From Chloroflexota bacterium (lineage in GTDB: Bacteria > Chloroflexota > Anaerolineae > Aggregatilineales > Phototrophicaceae): 64,000 nucleotides of DNA. This document shows positions 1 to 9,149 of this stretch, in pieces (within the stretch, counting starts at the first letter, position 1; each line of letters opens with the position of its first letter). The stretch is from NCBI GenBank assembly GCA_026707665.1, contig JAPOWK010000159.1, positions 104,870-168,869 on the forward strand, given 5' to 3'. A program made the translations under genes and the position numbers. The notes below the pieces were generated by a model. It did no database searches. It was not told the origin of the DNA and saw nothing but the letters and a program-made list of their open reading frames with translations.

Positions 1-1
1 G

Positions 2-571
2 ACGCCGCGCGACGAACCGTGGTCGAAGCCGACGAGCTTGCCGTCTCAAGCGTCGCCGCAGCTTGAGCGACCGTCGCCGGCAGGGCAAGCGTCAGCGGCA
101 ATCGATAACACCTCTCCCGCGCCGGCCGATCGGTCGCCTCAGTTGAATGAGGCACGCCAGCAGGCAGAAGGTGAAGCCGACCGACAAATGGCGACTGACG
201 GCGAAAATGCGCCCTTCAGCCGTCCCTTTGTTAATGAAGAGCCGGGCGAAAGTGATCACGATGCTGGTTTGGACGACGCCGGGGATTTCGCTGGCGATAG
301 CTATTTCCCGCGGCCATTCGCCTTGAAGACTCGTGCGGAGGATGAGCCTGCGATCAGCGACGTATCGCGAGCGTTTTCGTCTGCCAAGATGATGCAACAT
401 GACGAGGTCAAGACTACTGCCTCCCAGCCTCGGGGTTTCATCAAGAGGACGAAGCCGGCGCCGAAACCGTCCAGGCGTTCTGCGCAGAAGCCGCCGCGGC
501 CGAGCGGCATTGACCTTTCGCGCGAGCCTTTGGACGAGGATGACGTCTATTTTGATGACGAAGACGAATAG
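2..571 (+). CDS. C-terminal part of an unknown acidic, low-complexity protein (5' end outside window)
   Basis: The frame is open from the first bases of the window with no stop, so this is the tail of a longer protein; the TTG at 38 is only an internal Leu codon. About 189 residues are visible, rich in Ala, Pro, Asp, Glu and Arg, with no domain I recognise. There is a basic Lys/Arg/Pro patch about 40 residues from the end, followed by a very acidic terminus (DEDDVYFDDEDE). It is probably a disordered tail. The stop at 569-571 lies inside the 3' end of the convergent transferase gene, a 25-bp overlap. Frame openness and composition support real coding, but the function is unknown. Confidence 0.6.
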   Translation, partial: TPRDEPWSKPTSLPSQASPQLERPSPAGQASAAIDNTSPAPADRSPQLNEARQQAEGEADRQMATDGENAPFSRPFVNEEPGESDHDAGLDDAGDFAGDSYFPRPFALKTRAEDEPAISDVSRAFSSAKMMQHDEVKTTASQPRGFIKRTKPAPKPSRRSAQKPPRPSGIDLSREPLDEDDVYFDDEDE

Positions 572-1632
572 GACGTTGCGCCGCCATCGCCCTGCAGCGC
601 CGAGATACGCCCCACCGCGACAAAACCTATCGCAATGCAAATCAACATGAAGGCAAAGGCGATGAACTTGAACATCTGGCTGGTGGTCACCAGGGTCAGG
701 AAACCGAAGAAGGCGCAAATTGAGTAGTATGCGAGCGCCATCTGCCGTGGCGTGAAGATGCCATTGTCCAACAGGCGGAAATGCAGATGTCCGCGGTCGC
801 CGCGAAAGGGATTGTTGCCATGACGGACGCGGTTGACGATCTGCCAGCCCAAATCCATTAGTGGCAATCCCATGACGAGCAGTATCGTTGCCATTTTGGC
901 GCCGCCGATGATGCTCAAAGTACCCAGCACATAGCCAAGAAACCAGGCGCTGCCGCCCATATAGAGGCGAGCAGGATAAAAGTTGTGGATCAGAAAGCCC
1001 AGCAGCGCGCCAGCCAATGCAAGCGGCAAGAGACTGATGCTCGTCTGCGGTGGAGACTGGCGGACAGCGCTATTGAAGAAGAGCACAAGCGCGGCAATCA
1101 AGGCGATGCCGGCAGCCAGTCCGTCCGACCCATCCAGGAGGTTCACGGTATTCATCATTAGCACGAGCCAGAACATGGTCAGCGCGACCGTCACAATCGG
1201 CGACCATTCCGCCGTTTGGGCGCCGGTGAAAGGATTGTTAAAAAAGGCGATAAAGATCTGAAAGACAATTGCGATCGCGGACGTGAAGATCTGAGCCAGG
1301 AAGATCTGAAACCAATTCAAGCCGAAAAGATCATCAATCAGGCCAAGACCGAAGATGGCTGCGCTGCCCATGACAAGACCGACAAGACGGAATACTTCGT
1401 ATGGATCACTCCGTTCAATTGGGATGAACTGCGCCAGGATGACGGCGATTGTGAAGCCGCCGAAGATGACCATCCCACCCAGTTTTGGCATCGCAACCCG
1501 TTCCTGACGGCGACCGCCGGGCACCGATGTGACGCCAAAGCGCGTACTAAAGTGGCGCGCCAGGGGGACAATCAGCAGAGCCGCTGCCAGCGCTGTGTTA
1601 AAGACGATGATGAAGGCGTACAGCCGCAGCAT
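547..1632 (-). CDS. Undecaprenyl-phosphate sugar-1-phosphate transferase, MraY/WecA family
   Basis: A 361-residue polytopic membrane enzyme of the polyprenyl-phosphate N-acetylhexosamine-1-phosphate transferase family. It moves a UDP-linked amino-sugar phosphate onto undecaprenyl phosphate on the cytoplasmic face. The family landmarks are in order: a DD pair in LIDDLFGL (about 99-105), NLLDGSDGLAAG (164-175) and the His motif HLHFRL (281-286) after RGDRG. Roughly ten hydrophobic segments fit the family. The HxHxR form and the NLxDGxDGL motif resemble WecA/TagO more than MraY, so wall-polymer or O-glycan initiation is more likely than lipid I synthesis. Its ATG shares one base with the upp stop (TGATG), so the two genes are translationally coupled. 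Confidence 0.88.
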   Translation of the reverse strand: MLRLYAFIIVFNTALAAALLIVPLARHFSTRFGVTSVPGGRRQERVAMPKLGGMVIFGGFTIAVILAQFIPIERSDPYEVFRLVGLVMGSAAIFGLGLIDDLFGLNWFQIFLAQIFTSAIAIVFQIFIAFFNNPFTGAQTAEWSPIVTVALTMFWLVLMMNTVNLLDGSDGLAAGIALIAALVLFFNSAVRQSPPQTSISLLPLALAGALLGFLIHNFYPARLYMGGSAWFLGYVLGTLSIIGGAKMATILLVMGLPLMDLGWQIVNRVRHGNNPFRGDRGHLHFRLLDNGIFTPRQMALAYYSICAFFGFLTLVTTSQMFKFIAFAFMLICIAIGFVAVGRISALQGDGGATSYSSSSSK

Positions 1633-2252
1633 CAGGTTCCGAACATTCGGTCGCCGGCGTCACCCAGACCGGGCACGATGAAGCCGATATCATTGAGCCG
1701 TTCATCCAGCTCGGCTACGTGTATCGGCACATCCGGATGGGCGGCAGAGAGCGCCTCGACGCCTTCGGGCGCCGCCAGGATGCCGAGGAATTTGATGCGC
1801 CGCGCGCCCCACCGCTTCAAGATATTGATGGTGGCAATGGCCGAGCCTCCGGTCGCCAGCATGGGGTCCAGCACCAGGCATACTTGTACAGTCGGCGCCG
1901 CCGGCAGTTTGTTATAGTACTCCACCGGACGCAGAGTCTCTTCATCGCGATACAGGCCGATATGCCATACCTGTACGGTCGGCAGCAGTTCCTGGATGCC
2001 GTCAACCAGTCCCAGACCGGCGCGCATGATCGGCACCAGGCCGATGACTTCGCTCGCTGCCCAGCCGCCCGCTTCACCCATCGGCGTCGTGACTGCTGTA
2101 GGCTTCAACTGAAGATCCTGCGTCGCCTCGTAACAGAGCAGCAGCGCCAACTCCCGCACCAGTTCGCGGAATTTGCGATGGTCGGTGCTGGTATCTCGCA
2201 ACACGGTCAATTTGTGTTTGGCCAAGGGATGTGTCGAGACCTGCAACTGCAT
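1632..2252 (-). CDS. upp: Uracil phosphoribosyltransferase
   Basis: Pyrimidine salvage enzyme: uracil + PRPP gives UMP + PPi in the cytosol. At 206 residues it has the standard length. The PRPP-binding loop [10 protein letters not shown] lies at 129-138, and the C-terminal uracil-binding segment ([13 protein letters not shown]) is intact. The N-terminal [11 protein letters not shown] is typical of the family. It is the first gene of a minus-strand pair with the WecA-like transferase and is divergent from ruvB across about 130 bp. A weak promoter-like pair (TTGCGG, 17 bp, TAGAAT on the minus strand) can be seen around 2300-2330. Confidence 0.95.
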   Translation of the reverse strand: MQLQVSTHPLAKHKLTVLRDTSTDHRKFRELVRELALLLCYEATQDLQLKPTAVTTPMGEAGGWAASEVIGLVPIMRAGLGLVDGIQELLPTVQVWHIGLYRDEETLRPVEYYNKLPAAPTVQVCLVLDPMLATGGSAIATINILKRWGARRIKFLGILAAPEGVEALSAAHPDVPIHVAELDERLNDIGFIVPGLGDAGDRMFGT

Positions 2253-2317
2253 AGGCGTCCTCTCTGATCGGCGTGTTTTGAGGGTGACGAGCCGCCTCCC
2301 ATTCTATAAAGCGAGCA

Positions 2318-2345
2318 TTGAATCCGCAAACCACTCGTCTATACT
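2318..2345 (+). promoter_or_regulatory. Putative sigma70 promoter of ruvB-queA
   Basis: TTGAAT at 2318-2323 and TATACT at 2340-2345, separated by 16 bp, end 36 bp before the ruvB ATG. Assigned by consensus match only. Confidence 0.5.
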
Positions 2346-2381
2346 GTCATGAAATCGTAGGGAAACCGACTAGCGCAATCG

Positions 2382-3413
2382 ATGTCTGAGGATGGGCGCG
2401 TCGTCAGCGGGCGACCGAAAAAATCTGAACGCGACAATATCGCCCTGCGTCCACAGCGCCTGGCGGACATCGTCGGCCAAGATCGCGTGCGCGAAAATCT
2501 GAGCATTATCATCGACGCGGCCGCCGCGCGCGAAGAAGCGATTGATCACATCCTCTTTTATGGTCCGCCGGGCTTGGGCAAGACGTCCCTCGCTTATGTC
2601 ATCGCCAATGAAGCCGGCGCCAACATTCGGGTCACCGCAGGACCCGCGATTGAACGTCCGGGCGATCTGGCTGCTATTCTGACGCACCTCAAACAAGGCG
2701 ACATACTTTTCATTGATGAAGTGCATCGCCTGGGTAAAGCGGTCGAAGAGATCCTCTACCCGGCGATGGAAGACTTCGTGCTCGACATTGTGATCGGCAA
2801 AGGACCGGCGGCGAAGACATTGCGCTTGAACCTGCCGCGCTTTACGGTCATTGGCGCCACGACGCGGCTGGCGCTGCTGGCGTCGCCATTGCGCGATCGC
2901 TTCGGCGCCCGCTTCCGGCTCGACTTTTATGAGCCGGCCGCGATTGAAAGCATCGTCCTGCGCGCCGCGCGCCTGCTCAATGTCGAGATATTTGGCGATG
3001 CCGCGGTCGAGATCGCGCAGCGGGCTCGTGGGACGCCACGCGTCGGTTTGCGTCTCTTGCGGCGCGTACGGGATTACGCCGAGGCGCGGGCAGAAGGTGT
3101 GATTACCCTGACGGTCACGCAAGAAGCGCTGCAACTGATGGAGATTGATCGCTTGGGCCTCGATGATGTAGACCGGCGGATCCTCTCGACCATCATCGAG
3201 AAGTTCGGCGGCGGACCCGTCGGGCTGGATACGATAGGCGCCGCCATCAGCGAAGATAGAGCCACAATCATGGACGTTTATGAGCCCTATTTGATTCAGC
3301 TCGGCTTCATCGATCGCACACCGCGCGGACGGACCTGCACGGAGCACGCCTATCGTCACCTCGGCATCGCCTACCCCGAGGACCAAGTCGACAGCCAGCA
3401 GCGTCTGCTATGA
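2382..3413 (+). CDS. ruvB: Holliday junction branch migration ATPase RuvB
   Basis: Hexameric AAA+ motor that, with RuvA, drives Holliday-junction branch migration. It has 343 residues, normal for the family. Walker A GPPGLGKT is at 61-68, Walker B FIDEVHRL at about 110-117, and a GATTR sensor-type motif and the RGTPR motif follow. The C-terminal winged helix ([26 protein letters not shown]) is complete. ruvA and ruvC are not adjacent; they sit together at 27-28 kb. The stop overlaps the queA start (ATGA), so the two genes are cotranslated. Confidence 0.97.
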   Translation: MSEDGRVVSGRPKKSERDNIALRPQRLADIVGQDRVRENLSIIIDAAAAREEAIDHILFYGPPGLGKTSLAYVIANEAGANIRVTAGPAIERPGDLAAILTHLKQGDILFIDEVHRLGKAVEEILYPAMEDFVLDIVIGKGPAAKTLRLNLPRFTVIGATTRLALLASPLRDRFGARFRLDFYEPAAIESIVLRAARLLNVEIFGDAAVEIAQRARGTPRVGLRLLRRVRDYAEARAEGVITLTVTQEALQLMEIDRLGLDDVDRRILSTIIEKFGGGPVGLDTIGAAISEDRATIMDVYEPYLIQLGFIDRTPRGRTCTEHAYRHLGIAYPEDQVDSQQRLL

Positions 3414-4477
3414 ATGTCGCCGACTTTGATTACGACTTGCCCGTAAGCTACATTGCGCAGACGCCGGCCGAGCCAAGAGATTCCTCTAAACTGCTGCGCC
3501 TGGACCGCAAATCAGGCGCGCTTTCGCACCACGTATTCGGCGATATCGTCGATATGCTGGGTGGCGACGACGTCCTTGTACTCAACAATTCGCGCGTGAT
3601 TCGCGCCCGTCTGAATGCCATGAAGGCGAAAAGCGGCGGCAAGGCGGAGATTTTGCTTTTGAAGCCGCTGACGGATGTCCGCTGGCTAGCGCTGCTAGGC
3701 GGCAGAAATATAGATGAAGGCGCAACTTTGAATATCCCCGGGAGCGCCGCCACATGTACCGTCATCAACAAGCTGGAGAAGTCCCAGCGCGTAATCGAGT
3801 TCAGCCAACCGGTGCGCGAGCTGTTGGCAAAGCACGGAGAATTGCCGCTGCCGCCGTATATCCGTGAGCAACTTGACGATAGCGAGCGCTATCAGACCGT
3901 GTACAGCGAGATCGAGGGTTCGGCGGCGGCGCCAACCGCCGGATTGCATTTCACGCGGGATCTGCTCGACAAGCTGAAGCGGAAAGGAATCAAGCTGGCC
4001 TTCTGCACCTTGCACATCGGCCTCGACACCTTTCAACCAGTGGTGGCTGAGCGCCTGCGCGATCACAAGATTCATCGCGAATACGCAACGCTTGATGAAC
4101 ACAATACTAGGATCATTAACGAAGCCCGGCAGGTGGGCGGCCGGGTCGTCGCCGTCGGCACGACCGCAGCGCGCACAATTGAGACGAGCGCGATCCTGGC
4201 CGCCGGCGGCGATCCTTCCACACCCAGCTCAACTGCCCCGCCCGATAGAGAACGGCCTCTTAGGGCATTTGAGGCGGAAACAGGCTTGTTCATCTACCCC
4301 GGCTACCAGTGGCGCGCGGTCGATGCGCTGATTACCAACTTTCATCTGCCGCGCTCGACGCTGCTGATGATGCTCAGCGCCTTCGTCGGTCGCGAGGCTT
4401 TGCTGGCATCTTATGAGACTGCGAAACAGCTGAATTATCGCTTCTATTCCTTTGGCGACGCGATGTTCATCACTTGA
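3410..4477 (+). CDS. queA: S-adenosylmethionine:tRNA ribosyltransferase-isomerase QueA
   Basis: Queuosine pathway enzyme that transfers and isomerises the ribosyl part of SAM onto 7-aminomethyl-7-deazaguanine in tRNA, giving epoxyqueuosine. It has 355 residues. Family signatures are visible: the N-terminal [20 protein letters not shown], the NNSRVI segment, the LPLPPYI segment, [20 protein letters not shown], and [16 protein letters not shown] near the end. A short Ser/Thr/Pro-rich insertion (about residues 268-280) replaces the tight turn seen in many homologues. The start codon overlaps the ruvB stop, and ruvB-queA pairing is common in bacteria. Confidence 0.96.
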   Translation: MNVADFDYDLPVSYIAQTPAEPRDSSKLLRLDRKSGALSHHVFGDIVDMLGGDDVLVLNNSRVIRARLNAMKAKSGGKAEILLLKPLTDVRWLALLGGRNIDEGATLNIPGSAATCTVINKLEKSQRVIEFSQPVRELLAKHGELPLPPYIREQLDDSERYQTVYSEIEGSAAAPTAGLHFTRDLLDKLKRKGIKLAFCTLHIGLDTFQPVVAERLRDHKIHREYATLDEHNTRIINEARQVGGRVVAVGTTAARTIETSAILAAGGDPSTPSSTAPPDRERPLRAFEAETGLFIYPGYQWRAVDALITNFHLPRSTLLMMLSAFVGREALLASYETAKQLNYRFYSFGDAMFIT

Positions 4478-4510
4478 TGCGAGCCCGCCTTGCGCGCCAC
4501 GAACTTGGAC

Positions 4511-4540
4511 TTGACTAAAAGGTTTTGATTTGTTTACAAT
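4511..4540 (+). promoter_or_regulatory. Strong putative sigma70 promoter of rplU-rpmA
   Basis: TTGACT at 4511-4516, an 18-bp spacer, and TACAAT at 4535-4540. The rplU ATG is 120 bp further on, leaving a long 5' leader. Confidence 0.65.
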
Positions 4541-4660
4541 GCTCCCCGCCCTACCGAATTCAGTGGGGCATTTTAGGGCATGACCAATTTTCCCCGTGAG
4601 TGGAGCCCCTGATAGAACCTCTGCTGCGGAGAAGCCAAGTGAAGATTGGAGCAGTACATC
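4541..4660 (+). promoter_or_regulatory. Structured 5' leader of rplU, candidate ribosomal-protein autoregulatory element
   Basis: About 110 nt of likely transcribed leader contain mutually exclusive stems. GCCCTA near 4547 can pair with TAGGGC near 4575; CCCC near 4543 can pair with GGGG near 4563; and that same GGGGC can pair with GCCCC near 4609. Leaders of rplU operons in Firmicutes carry a known L21 regulatory RNA; I do not see its sequence here, only comparable position and folding potential. A GGAG ribosome-binding site at 4648-4651 precedes the ATG by 9 nt. Confidence 0.3.
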
Positions 4661-4972
4661 ATGTACGCAATCGTCCGCAGTGGCGGCAAGCAGTATCGAG
4701 CGGAAGTCGGCGGGATCATTGACGTAGACCGATTGCCGCAAGAAGTCGGCGAATCGATAGAAATCTCGGACGTTCTCTTGATCGCTAACGGTGACGACAC
4801 CCGCGTTGGACGGCCGCAAGTCGAAGGCGCTTCGGTCAGAGCAACGGTGGTGGAGCAGTTCCGCGGCAAGAAAATCATCGTCTACAAGTATCGACAGCGC
4901 ACAAATTACAGGCGGAAACAGGGACATCGCCAGTATTACACGCGGCTCCGCATTGAAGACATCACGCTGTAA
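4661..4972 (+). CDS. rplU: 50S ribosomal protein L21
   Basis: 103-residue L21, the standard length. The N-terminus MYAIVRSGGKQYR and the C-terminal KYRQRTNYRRKQGHRQYYTRLRI-type basic segment are diagnostic. I start at the ATG at 4661 because it gives the canonical N-terminus and has GGAG 9 nt upstream; an in-frame TTG at 4646 would add five residues of leader and overlaps that site. rpmA follows after 25 bp, the usual L21-L27 order. Confidence 0.97.
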   Translation: MYAIVRSGGKQYRAEVGGIIDVDRLPQEVGESIEISDVLLIANGDDTRVGRPQVEGASVRATVVEQFRGKKIIVYKYRQRTNYRRKQGHRQYYTRLRIEDITL

Positions 4973-4997
4973 TTCCGGCTAGAGGAGGCAAATCAAA

Positions 4998-5285
4998 ATG
5001 GCGCACAAAAAGGGCGGCGGTTCATCCAGCAACGGGCGCGACAGCAATTCTAAACGCCTCGGCGTCAAAAACTTCGGCGGCGAATTTGTCATCCCCGGCA
5101 ACATCATCGTTCGGCAGCGCGGCAGCAAGTTTCACCCGGGCGATGGCGTCGGCATGGGCAAGGATTACACAATCTTCGCCACGAGGGCTGGTTTCGTCAC
5201 CTTTGAAAAAATTCGCGGGCGCAAAGGGCAGAAACGGATTTCTGTTTACGATTCGCACGCGAAGACGGGGCAGTCCATCAATTAA
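4998..5285 (+). CDS. rpmA: 50S ribosomal protein L27
   Basis: 95-residue L27, located near the peptidyl transferase centre. It begins [16 protein letters not shown] with no N-terminal prepeptide of the kind seen in Firmicutes, followed by the conserved [25 protein letters not shown] and GRGQ-like [10 protein letters not shown] segments. A very good AGAGGAGG ribosome-binding site (4981-4988) sits 9 nt before the ATG. It is cotranscribed with rplU. Confidence 0.97.
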   Translation: MAHKKGGGSSSNGRDSNSKRLGVKNFGGEFVIPGNIIVRQRGSKFHPGDGVGMGKDYTIFATRAGFVTFEKIRGRKGQKRISVYDSHAKTGQSIN

Positions 5286-5343
5286 GCCGGCAGCATAAGT
5301 CATTTGCGCGACTCGCATGAGCCGCAAATGCGCGGAGGAATCC

Positions 5344-5802
5344 ATGAGAGAAGGCATCCACCCCGTATGGCACGAGACGCCGGTGCGCTGCATGACCTGC
5401 GGCACCACCTGGACGACCGGATCGACCGTCAAATCGCTGACGGTTGAGATCTGCTCGAATTGTCATCCCTTCTATACTGGCGAGCAACGCATCGTCGATA
5501 CGGAAGGCCGCGTCGACAAATTCATGAAGCGCTTGCAGCAGCGCGACGAGATCCGCACCGCGCTCGACAATGCCGCGGCTGAACGCACGCCGCTCGATCT
5601 CCCAATCACCGAACTGGAAATCGGAGCGCGCTACACCAATATCCTCGAAGAAAATGGCATCGCGGTCGTCTCCGATGTGCTTGATCGCCTCGGCGACGAG
5701 GACGACGAGAACAGCATATTGGCGATTCAAGGAATTGGGCGCAAAGTCGTAAGCGACATGAAAAAGAACTTGCGGGCGCGCGGCTACCAACTAAGCAATT
5801 GA
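5344..5802 (+). CDS. rpmE: 50S ribosomal protein L31 fused to an RNA polymerase alpha-CTD-like helix-hairpin-helix domain
   Basis: 152 residues, twice the usual L31 length. Residues 1-70 are a zinc-type L31: [12 protein letters not shown], a CMTC pair, [20 protein letters not shown] and [13 protein letters not shown]. Residues about 85-150 read as the C-terminal domain of RNA polymerase alpha: [20 protein letters not shown], then [20 protein letters not shown], with the GIG hairpin intact. A Gln/Arg-rich helix joins them. I start at the ATG at 5344, which has GGAGGA at 5334-5339; the upstream in-frame ATG at 5317 lacks a site. The L31 half is certain. The tail may contact RNA or DNA, which is inference. 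Confidence 0.88.
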   Translation: MREGIHPVWHETPVRCMTCGTTWTTGSTVKSLTVEICSNCHPFYTGEQRIVDTEGRVDKFMKRLQQRDEIRTALDNAAAERTPLDLPITELEIGARYTNILEENGIAVVSDVLDRLGDEDDENSILAIQGIGRKVVSDMKKNLRARGYQLSN

Positions 5803-5926
5803 CTGGAAAACAGACCGAATGGGCAAAAGTCAAGAAGACTCTTGTCTGTTATGTGTTCCCATCAGTAGTTCACGATGAACTTGATGTCGAGCGTCCTCCC
5901 CCGAACGCACGCGAGGATTCGAGGCA

Positions 5927-6508
5927 ATGAAACATCATTCCGGTCGCATTGAAGTCATCTGCGGCAGCATGTTTTGTGGCAAGACCGAAGAACTGATTCG
6001 CCGCGTTCGCCGCGCTATAATCGCCCGGCAGAAAGTCAAGATCTTCAAGCCGAAAATCGATGACCGCTACGGCATCCAACGAATCACCAGCCATACGGGC
6101 CAATCGGTTGATGCTATTCCGGTCACGGCTTCTGGCGATATCCTTAAGCGGGCGAATCGAGATACGACGGTTGTCGCCATTGACGAAGCCCAATTTTTCG
6201 ATGACGACGTCGTTAGCGTTGTGCAGCGGCTGGCGGACGAATATGCGATCCGCGTGATCATTGCCGGGCTCGATACCGATTTCCGCGGCCAGCCCTTCGG
6301 CGCCATGCCGCATCTACTGAGCATTGCCGAGGAGGTGATCAAGCTGCAGGCGATTTGCGTGGTCTGTGGTGAAGCGGCCAGCCGTACGCAGCGTTTGGTG
6401 GATGGCCGCCCGGCCGCCCTGGACGACCCAATCATACTGGTGGGCGCGCAAGAGTCGTACGAAGCGCGCTGTCGCCTGCATCACGAAGTGTTGCCAGTAA
6501 GCCGCTAA
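5927..6508 (+). CDS. tdk: Thymidine kinase
   Basis: Type II thymidine kinase that phosphorylates thymidine with ATP to dTMP (salvage). At 193 residues it has the usual length. The P-loop GSMFCGKT is at 13-20, the Walker-B-like DEAQFF at 86-91, and the zinc site is formed by CVVC (144-147) plus the C-terminal C182 and H185/H186. The substrate lasso region ([11 protein letters not shown]) is complete. It follows rpmE on the plus strand after about 120 bp and is convergent with sucD. Together with ThyX it gives both salvage and de novo dTMP. Confidence 0.96.
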   Translation: MKHHSGRIEVICGSMFCGKTEELIRRVRRAIIARQKVKIFKPKIDDRYGIQRITSHTGQSVDAIPVTASGDILKRANRDTTVVAIDEAQFFDDDVVSVVQRLADEYAIRVIIAGLDTDFRGQPFGAMPHLLSIAEEVIKLQAICVVCGEAASRTQRLVDGRPAALDDPIILVGAQESYEARCRLHHEVLPVSR

Positions 6509-6537
6509 GCGCTTGCACCTGTTTACGTTGCGGGCAC

Positions 6538-6610
6538 CGAACCCCACCCCCCGGCCCCCTCCCCGACGAGTCAGGGCGCGCGTAGACACTGCGCTTCGAG
6601 GGGGAGCTAA
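6538..6610. repeat. C-rich imperfect hairpin repeat, copy 1
   Basis: Between tdk and sucD. It starts ACCCCACCCCCCGG, then CCCCCTCCCCGACG, and about 35 nt later CGAGGGGGAGCT, so the ends form an imperfect C/G-rich stem. A closely similar start, ACCCCATCCCCCCAA followed by CCCCCTTCCCGAAG, occurs at 63955 and runs off the window. Two matching copies in intergenic DNA suggest a dispersed genomic repeat. No open frame of interest lies inside. Confidence 0.5.
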
Positions 6611-6720
6611 ATGCGGCGGGATGCAAGGTCTATTGCGTTGGCGGCTGTCGTGCAGCGCGTGTTTCCAGTATTGATTTAAACCTGCGGTCGACGAAAATGA
6701 CGGACTGGCTTGGCGAAGTG

Positions 6721-7578
6721 TCAGGCAAGCAGGCTCGGTATCTCTTCCGGATTGGCGGCGACGCGCGCCCCGGCCGCTTCCAGCGCCAGAATCTTTTCTT
6801 CAGCCGAACCCTCGCCGCCGTCTACGATGGCCCCGGCGTGGCCCATACGCTTGCCAGGAGGCGCGCTGAGACCGGCGATAAAGGCTGCGACCGGCTTCGT
6901 CATCGTGTTCTTGATGTAGCTTGCGGCGGCGATCTCCGCGCTCCCGCCAATCTCGCCGAGTAAGGCGACTTTTTCCGTCTCCGGATCGTTCTCGAACATC
7001 TCCAGTACATCGACAAATGTCGTGCCGATGACCGGATCGCCACCGATGCCGACAATGGTCGAAATCCCAATGCCATGGTTTTTCATGGCGAAGCCAACTT
7101 CATAAGTCAGGGTGCCGCTCTTGGATACCACGCCCACGTTTCCGGGCGTGGCAACCATCGCCGGGATGATGCCGACTTTGGCCTGTCCCGGCGTCATGAC
7201 GCCCGGACAATTTGGACCAATCAGGCGCGTACCGCGGCCGCGGCAAACGGCGAGCACTCGCATCATGTCCGAGACGGGAATATGCTCCGTCAAGCATATC
7301 ACCAGCGCGATGCCAGCGTCAGCCGCTTCCATAATGGCGTCGGCGGCAAAGCGGGCCGGAACCGTCACAAGGCTGACATCCGCATTGGTCGTCTCCACCG
7401 CCATGCGCATGGTATCGAACACGGGCGCGCCCTCGAACCATTCGCCGCCTTTGCCCGGCGTTACGCCACCAACCACATCGGTGCCATAATCCATCATCAG
7501 CTTGGCATGGAAGCCGCCTTGCCGACCGGTGATGCCCTGTACCAGAACGCGCGCGTTCCTATCGATGAGGATTGCCAT
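6721..7578 (-). CDS. sucD: Succinyl-CoA ligase (ADP/GDP-forming) alpha subunit
   Basis: TCA-cycle enzyme subunit: succinyl-CoA + NDP + Pi gives succinate + NTP + CoA. It has 285 residues. The N-terminal CoA-binding Rossmann domain starts [21 protein letters not shown], the GPNCPG motif is at 121-126, and the phosphorylated catalytic His is H247 in [10 protein letters not shown]. It lies one base after the sucC stop, so sucC-sucD form a coupled operon on the minus strand. No other TCA gene is nearby. Confidence 0.97.
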   Translation of the reverse strand: MAILIDRNARVLVQGITGRQGGFHAKLMMDYGTDVVGGVTPGKGGEWFEGAPVFDTMRMAVETTNADVSLVTVPARFAADAIMEAADAGIALVICLTEHIPVSDMMRVLAVCRGRGTRLIGPNCPGVMTPGQAKVGIIPAMVATPGNVGVVSKSGTLTYEVGFAMKNHGIGISTIVGIGGDPVIGTTFVDVLEMFENDPETEKVALLGEIGGSAEIAAASYIKNTMTKPVAAFIAGLSAPPGKRMGHAGAIVDGGEGSAEEKILALEAAGARVAANPEEIPSLLA

Positions 7579-7579
7579 A

Positions 7580-8740
7580 TCAGCCCTGCTCCTTTACCGC
7601 AGCAACCGCTTGTTGCGCGGCCTCGGTCAGCGTATCCGCGCTCGTGATATTGGGAATTTGCGCTTCACTGATGATCTTGCTGCCTTCCGCTGCGTTGGTG
7701 CCTTGCAGCCGAATCACCATTGGCACATCGGGGTTCACCTCATTGTAGGCAGTTAGAATCCCATGCGCGACTTCATCGCAACGAGTGATGCCGCCAAAGA
7801 TATTAAAGAGCACGCATTTGACATTGTCGTCCGACAGGATAATGCGAAGGGCAGCGGCCACTTGTTCCGGCGATGCGCCACCGCCAATATCCAGGAAATT
7901 CGCCGGACCAATGCCGTCCGCGTCGCCATATAGCTTGGTCATGTCCATCGTGGTCATCGCCAAGCCCGCGCCGTTCACCATGCAGCCGATCTGGCCCTCG
8001 AGTTTGATATAGGTGATGCCGGCTTCGCGCGCCTGACGTTCCGAGCTTGGCTCGCCACTGGTATCACGCTGCTTGGTCAGCGCCGGCTGCCGAAAGAGAG
8101 CGTTATCATCAATGATTACCTTGCCGTCGATCGCCAGCAATTCGCCTTCGCCCGTAATGACAAGGGGATTGATCTCAGCCAGCTCGGCATCGCTTTTGCG
8201 ATAGCACCGATAGAGCCCATCCAGGATACTGGCAAAACTCCGCCAGTGCGCCCTTGGCATGCCCATGGCGCTTGCCAGAAACGTCATCTGATAATTCTGC
8301 AATCCCATTATCGGATCTATGTGCTCGCGAATGATGGCATCGGGGCGTTCGCGATTCAACTCTTCAATATCCATGCCGCCTTCCATGGATGCCATGATGA
8401 GTGGCATGCCGGCGGCGCGATCGTTGGTGACCGCCAAATAGATTTCCTGCCGAATATCAGCGCCGGGGTCAACGAGCACGCGTTCGACCGTCAGCCCTTT
8501 AATGTCCATCCCAATGATATGCTCGGCATGAATTCTCGCTTCATCCGCGCCGCGCGCGACTTTGACGCCACCGGCTTTACCGCGACCGCCGACGTGCACC
8601 TGCGCCTTAACGACGATGACGCCGCCCAATTCCTTGGCGATGGCATAGGCCTCCTCCGGGTTCGTCGCGACCTTTCCTTGCGGTATGGGAATGCCATATT
8701 CGGCAAAAAGAAACTTCGACTGATATTCATGCAAATTCAA
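7580..8740 (-). CDS. sucC: Succinyl-CoA ligase beta subunit
   Basis: 386-residue ATP-grasp partner of SucD, normal length. The N-terminus [20 protein letters not shown] and the segments [24 protein letters not shown] and [10 protein letters not shown] are family-specific. The start is a TTG at 8740: it gives the canonical MNLHEYQ beginning and has GGAGG (8750-8754, minus strand) 9 nt upstream. The specificity residues for ADP versus GDP were not resolved. Confidence 0.96.
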   Translation of the reverse strand: MNLHEYQSKFLFAEYGIPIPQGKVATNPEEAYAIAKELGGVIVVKAQVHVGGRGKAGGVKVARGADEARIHAEHIIGMDIKGLTVERVLVDPGADIRQEIYLAVTNDRAAGMPLIMASMEGGMDIEELNRERPDAIIREHIDPIMGLQNYQMTFLASAMGMPRAHWRSFASILDGLYRCYRKSDAELAEINPLVITGEGELLAIDGKVIIDDNALFRQPALTKQRDTSGEPSSERQAREAGITYIKLEGQIGCMVNGAGLAMTTMDMTKLYGDADGIGPANFLDIGGGASPEQVAAALRIILSDDNVKCVLFNIFGGITRCDEVAHGILTAYNEVNPDVPMVIRLQGTNAAEGSKIISEAQIPNITSADTLTEAAQQAVAAVKEQG

Positions 8741-8859
8741 AATCGATGGCCTCCATCACTCTTCGAGCTGGCAGTTCAGTCGATCACAACAATCTGCCAA
8801 CAATTGCGCTTCCACCGCTGCCAGGCGAATTTTGCTACGCCAAGATCTATGCGCAAAAG

Positions 8860-8888
8860 ACTATAGTCTACCCATGGTGAAACGTGAA
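8860..8888 (-). promoter_or_regulatory. Putative sucCD promoter with a 12-bp palindrome at the -10
   Basis: On the minus strand TTCACG (8883-8888), a 17-bp spacer and TATAGT (8860-8865). The -10 lies inside the perfect palindrome AGACTATAGTCT (8858-8869). The 8741-9149 intergenic stretch holds this promoter, the next one at 9068, and nothing else I can identify. Confidence 0.35.
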
Positions 8889-9067
8889 TAAATCGGCGCT
8901 AGTCCAAGACCTGAGCACGTTTCGCTTAAGCCAGACGGCGTGCGACTCGCTGTGGCTGGCGGCCCAATTCGACCTCATGTCGACTGCGCGCGGGCGTGGC
9001 TAGATTACGTTAACCTCGGCTTATTCTCAAGTGAGAATTCCGCAGCGTGGAATGCCGTCATTTTGCT

Positions 9068-9096
9068 TTGTGCGCTATGCCAAATCTGAGTAGACT
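9068..9096 (+). promoter_or_regulatory. Putative promoter of the four-LysM protein
   Basis: TTGTGC at 9068-9073, a 17-bp spacer and TAGACT at 9091-9096, about 54 bp before the start codon. The sequence GTAGACTATA recurs in the sucC promoter on the other strand. Confidence 0.35.
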
Positions 9097-9149
9097 ATAC
9101 AGAAGCGCGACCGCCACTGAGCTATGTTTCACGGTAACAGGAGAAGACG

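Noticed and set aside
92..718. 208-residue minus-strand frame opposite the first protein
   Set aside because: Low-complexity Arg-rich translation that overlaps two better frames; it is a shadow.
2370..3386. 338-residue minus-strand frame opposite ruvB
   Set aside because: Lies entirely inside the strongly supported ruvB frame; a GC-rich mirror frame.
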